In this document: piece after piece, positions 18,608-21,330 of the stretch | How positions within the stretch are numbered: position 1 is the first letter of the stretch | Layout of the letters: the number at the start of each line of letters is the position of its first letter | Source: Sphacelaria rigidula | Lineage: Eukaryota; Phaeophyceae; Sphacelariales | Reading direction: 5' to 3' | Length of the DNA stretch: 21,330 nt | Assembly: GCA_964200075.2 (NCBI GenBank) | Contig: CAXNAA020000434.1 | Coordinates: forward strand, 1-21,330 | Notes under the pieces: model-generated | What the model was told of the DNA's origin: nothing | Databases searched by the model: none | Seen by the model: the letters and a program-made list of their open reading frames with translations, nothing else | Translations under genes and position numbers: made by a program

Positions 18608-18766
18608 GACAGGACAGCCTTCAGCGTCGCGATAACGCTGCAGTTTGTGATTCCTAGTGTTGTGAGTCGAACCAACTAATGTCGCCCATGTTAAGCTGGT
18701 TCCCGCTCCACTAGCTACCATCTCGATGCGCTGTATGGCTATTTCTTCGTTAAAAAATGTTGCCAA
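18440..18766 (-). CDS. Competing minus-strand frame, unknown protein
   Basis: This 108-codon minus-strand frame contains GVSMKIIENAIPNTEAEVWK (20 codons), bounded on the minus strand by a strong acceptor (ctgtcctgtcctacag) and a strong donor AAG|GTAATT, phase 0 on both sides. Its start region overlaps the local duplication at 18720-18970. Only one strand is likely to be real; I cannot decide between them, and no family was recognised. Confidence 0.3.
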   Translation of the reverse strand: MATFFNEEIAIQRIEMVASGAGTSLTWATLVGSTHNTRNHKLQRYRDAEGCPVLQGVSMKIIENAIPNTEAEVWKVIVAGLRQEGEVEVSLESRVLPLARNLYASGRT

Positions 18767-18975
18767 GTTGGGGGGGGGGGGGCTACTTCTGGGGCAGTCG
18801 ATATATCTATTTTTTAGTCGGCCCCGGTGTCAAAATGACAAAAGCCGAGTACACCAAGCAGCTGAGAACTCCCACGCTTGGGATCGTTTTCCCCAATAAC
18901 GCCCATATGAGGCGCTCCATGCAGTTTGAAACCAGCTCTGATGCGCTATATACTCATTTCTTCGTGGCAGTTTTT
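18720..18975 (-). repeat. Dispersed repeat, inverted copy, with a local duplication
   Basis: On the minus strand, 18825-18925 matches the repeat at 10895-11060 (CGATCCCAAGCGTGGGAGTT, GCTTTTGTCATTTTGA). A related GAAGAAATAGCCATACAGCGCAT stretch at about 18725-18750 repeats at about 18940-18968, an offset near 218 bp. A run of 13 G lies between them at 18770-18782. Confidence 0.6.
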
Positions 18976-18998
18976 ACGCCGGCTTAGGGGGGGACTTT

Positions 18999-19079
18999 CG
19001 CGGCATCACTCTACGGCGGACGTACCGTGAAAAAAAATAGATGAGCACCAAGGTGGCTTGACCTGAGGGTGATGCCGCG
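18999..19079. repeat. Hairpin CGCGGCATCAC / GTGATGCCGCG
   Basis: There is an 11-bp perfect stem (18999-19009 with 19069-19079), extendable to 14 bp with one G-T pair, around a loop of about 52 nt. Function is unknown. Confidence 0.65.
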
Positions 19080-19321
19080 TGCGGTAAACTCTAGTGCGAT
19101 CTTTCAGCATTTCAATCTGCAAACTTGCAACAATCGGAAAAACCGGCGGCAAATTTTGAGACTTACTCCAGATACCACTTCATCAACTAACCCACAGAAC
19201 CCACAGCACAGTCGAGTGGAGTAACGGGCAGCAACGTGCTACGCAAACCCGTGCAGAACGCAGGGGGTACCCAGTACAAAGAACATGACAGAACCATCCT
19301 AGATATCGAGCGCCCAGTCAG

Positions 19322-19328
19322 TATAAAA
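19322..19328 (+). promoter_or_regulatory. TATA-box-like TATAAAA
   Basis: TATAAAAG lies 30 nt before the ATG at 19358, a spacing that would put a start site very close to that codon. It is the best core-promoter match seen, but unproven. Confidence 0.35.
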
Positions 19329-19357
19329 GTACGGGGTGCTTTGGATCGGGCAGGTAC

Positions 19358-19663
19358 ATGGACGACGGCGGCAGTACAGCAGCATACAGCTCGGACGAGC
19401 CAGTAAACGCTGTCGGTGGTGCACATGCAAATTCTAGCAGTGCTCAGGGCACCTGGAGTATCATCTGCTGGCATATGTTTGTACTTAATTCGTACATGAG
19501 TAGGAGGGATACTCACAAGCTTGCCCTCGACAGTCCGGGGAAGCGATTGGTACACGAAAACGTTCGATCGTCGGCGGCAAAAGTCCCTTTGCATAGAGCC
19601 CCGTTGTTGCTGACGTCGAAGGGCTCGTCGATCACTCTCTCTCGTCATCATGCAGCTTCTTGA
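19358..19663 (+). CDS. Small ORF behind a TATA box, unknown
   Basis: A 101-codon frame starts MDDGGSTAAYSSDEPVNAVG and ends in TGA before a minisatellite block. The Ser/Ala/Gly-rich start resembles a disordered N-terminus, but the rest has no recognised domain, and the start overlaps a CAGTACAGCAGCATACAG-type tract found elsewhere as repeat. A 204-codon minus-strand frame covers the same DNA. Confidence 0.25.
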   Translation: MDDGGSTAAYSSDEPVNAVGGAHANSSSAQGTWSIICWHMFVLNSYMSRRDTHKLALDSPGKRLVHENVRSSAAKVPLHRAPLLLTSKGSSITLSRHHAAS

Positions 19664-19724
19664 AGGGTGTTCAGGATGGGGTATATATACCCCGGCGTGC
19701 CCTCGATTTTCAGTGCATTCGGAG

Positions 19725-19845
19725 AGCCCAGCACTCCAGGTACGAAAGGTATCGATGGCTGAAGAAAATAGGCGTTCCAGGGTACGCACGGTGTCGGCCA
19801 TTGGAAATTATCAGCACTTCAGGGCATAGACTGCGGAAATTCTTG
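19725..19845 (+). repeat. GAGTATTCCAG-family minisatellite, short block
   Basis: Units GCACTCCAGGTACGAAAGGTA, GCGTTCCAGGGTACGCACGG and GCACTTCAGGGCATAGACTG follow each other at about 42 bp and match the family at 7231-7660. Confidence 0.65.
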
Positions 19846-20210
19846 TTCTCCGCCCCCGACTCCCGCCCGACTGGGGATGATTATGTCGGGGGAACCGAAC
19901 CCAATCAGCGAACGAGAGATCAACCACACATATGAACAAGCGTGACATGACCTGTAGACTAGTCTGTGCGCTTTATCGATGATGATGCAATACACTGACT
20001 AGCCGGTGGACGATGTTAATAGTCTTGGGCTCGAAGCTCAATTCTGCAGGTGCAGATATTTACCCCGTACTGGGACCCAAGCTTAACCCCGCAGCCCCCG
20101 ACTCGAAATGAAGGAGGAAAGGAGGGTAAGACGGAAACTGATACTCCTATCTCGTCCTATTGGCTATTAATTTTTTCTGCTGGCTTGCAACTTAAGCAAT
20201 GTTCCCCACC
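19846..20210. other. No gene seen
   Basis: The stretch between the short minisatellite block and the pyrimidine tract shows no recognised coding, RNA or repeat signal. Confidence 0.3.
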
Positions 20211-20219
20211 TGCTTTTCG

Positions 20220-20600
20220 TGGTTATATTCTGCGTTGTTCATGACCTTCTTCCTTTTCTTATTTTCCACCTTGCCCCTCTCTCCCTTTCTTCGTTCTCTT
20301 TTGTTTTTTTTCTTCTTCTCTTGTCATACGTGCTTTTGTTTATTTTTTGTTTTTTTTATTTGCATCGAATTTCTTTCGTATTGTGTTGTTGGGCGATGTA
20401 CTTACCTGAAGTCAAGCGGCAGAGACCTGTCGCATTTTTTTCGGGATCGGTACTACTACTGTGCTAGATCTTCACGTGGCCTTTTTCGTTTTTCTCTTTC
20501 CGTTTTTGTTTTTCTCATTTTCTCTTCATCTATTTTCCCGTCACTTTGCTCTGTTCGTGCTCTCCCTTCCTCATCATCTTTCCGCTGTCCCGAGATTCCT
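20220..20600 (+). repeat. Long pyrimidine-rich tract
   Basis: About 380 bp is dominated by C and T on the plus strand (T runs and CTTTTCTTCTTCTC-type sequence), with strong strand asymmetry. It could act as an extended splice-acceptor tract or form triplex structure. Frames through it encode Phe/Leu/Ser-rich artefacts. A frame following it (about 20602-20700, ASILLLESSRMTSYATIKQL) is mildly protein-like but unconfirmed. Confidence 0.6.
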
Positions 20601-20694
20601 CTAGTGATTGTACGCGCGATTTGACCTTGGGTGCGTCCATTTTGTTGCTGGAGTCTTCGCGAATGACTTCATATGCGACAATCAAGCAACTGAT

Positions 20695-21060
20695 TCAAAT
20701 ACTGAGTTCTGCAGGGTGTGCACGGTATCGACTGCCAAATGTCCTGATTACCTTCGGAAACTCGCCCCCCGAACTACTCGGCGTAGCACCCGGAATACTG
20801 AATACAAGAGCTGAGAATTCCGGGGACCCAGGGTACTGACCGCCGGAAACACCAAACACTAAGTACCCCAGGGTGCCTCGGAACCCCCCTTTCCGCAATA
20901 CTGGGTTTGGTGCCAGAGGTACTGACTACAAGTGCTTAGTACGCCGGGTATTCAGGGGGTACCGTCAGTAGAAAAATTCAGTTTTCTAGGGTACGCAGGG
21001 TGCTGATTACCCAAGGTACGAAGTAAGTCATCGTACCCATGGTATCGGCATCCCATAATA
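20695..21060 (+). repeat. GAGTATTCCAG-family minisatellite, GC-richer variant
   Basis: Units such as ACTGAGTTCTGCAGGGTGTG, AGCTGAGAATTCCGGGGACC, ACTAAGTACCCCAGGGTGCC and TTCAGTTTTCTAGGGTACGC, with GTACTGACTGCC-like linkers, recur at about 40-50 bp. It is the same family as 7231-7660 but more diverged. Confidence 0.75.
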
Positions 21061-21330
21061 TCCACCGTTCCACGGTGCATACCCATACTGGACAATACAC
21101 TGTAATCGGTAGCTACACTTACAGTATACACAGCGCAGATAAACACACGTCACAAGATTGTACTGTGTGCGGGAAACGCCATGCCGCGAATTATATTCAA
21201 GCACGCTTTATCACACCAAAGCACCCCACTCCCCCCCGCTTTCACATGAACGAATTCATTCAGCACAATATCTTCTGAGGTTGGCAGTATGTACTCCCTT
21301 TCTTCTTTCTTTCTTCTTTATTTATGTTTG
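21061..21330. other. Window end, no gene seen
   Basis: Low-complexity CA/AC-rich stretch, then a TTCTTTCTTTCTTC-type pyrimidine tract at the edge. Confidence 0.3.

Noticed and set aside
19187-19801. 204-codon minus-strand ORF, the second longest
   Set aside because: Its start lies in a minisatellite block, it has no recognised domain, and Cys/Ser/Arg-rich stretches suggest a chance frame opposite CAG-rich DNA.

Overview
This is a repeat-rich eukaryotic nuclear DNA window. I see no bacterial-style operons, Shine-Dalgarno-led long ORFs, rRNA or complete tRNA genes. Coding signal comes as short exons with GT/AG boundaries and polypyrimidine acceptors, set among DNA transposons, tRNA-derived SINE-like units and several minisatellite families. 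Base composition, short introns (83-108 nt in the best case) and CCCTAA-like telomeric repeats fit a protist or alga (a stramenopile, for example), but I cannot assign the organism with confidence. No long ORF should be taken at face value: the longest ones run across repeats or introns.

Layout. 1-3850: a spliced plus-strand gene fragment. Exons at 167-319, about 593-640 and 1287-1359 encode a charged coiled coil. Exons at 1742-1796, 1905-2071, 2155-2244 and 3712-3846 join in compatible phase into a globular segment that resembles a GT-A-type glycosyltransferase, with family unresolved. Its largest intron holds GGGAC/GTCCC arrays and a pair of head-to-head tRNA-like (SINE) heads. 4340-4594: a clear Kelch-repeat exon. 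5172-5299: another exon-like frame that ends exactly at a 1.2 kb hAT-like element (5300-6500); removing the element and one target-site copy keeps the frame open to a stop at 6569. 6978-7232: a tRNA-derived SINE on the minus strand. 7231-7660: a GAGTATTCCAG minisatellite with about 42-bp period. 8690-8795: a likely 3'-terminal coding exon.

9081-10794: an unusual 1.7 kb element bounded by perfect 25-bp terminal inverted repeats. It is filled with AATATATATT palindromes spaced about 42-43 bp and contains one coding-like island (9464-9590). 10795-12502: a dispersed repeat, an 85-bp hairpin with perfect 19-bp arms, and a second TIR element (11517-12502) with subterminal TTAAACCGG repeats and a 33-codon ORF. 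12640-14480: a 240-260 bp tandem repeat interrupted by another GGGAC/GTCCC array. 14764-16490: a segmental tandem duplication with telomere-like repeats. 16816-16929: a good terminal exon with an AATAAA signal downstream. 17600-19100: hairpins and a locus with exon-like signals on both strands. 19320-21330: a TATA-led small ORF, a 380-bp pyrimidine tract and more GAGTATTCCAG-family repeats.

I found no cooperating pathway of genes. The most distinctive content is the palindrome-array TIR element and the recurrence of a 40-43 bp period in three repeat families of different sequence.
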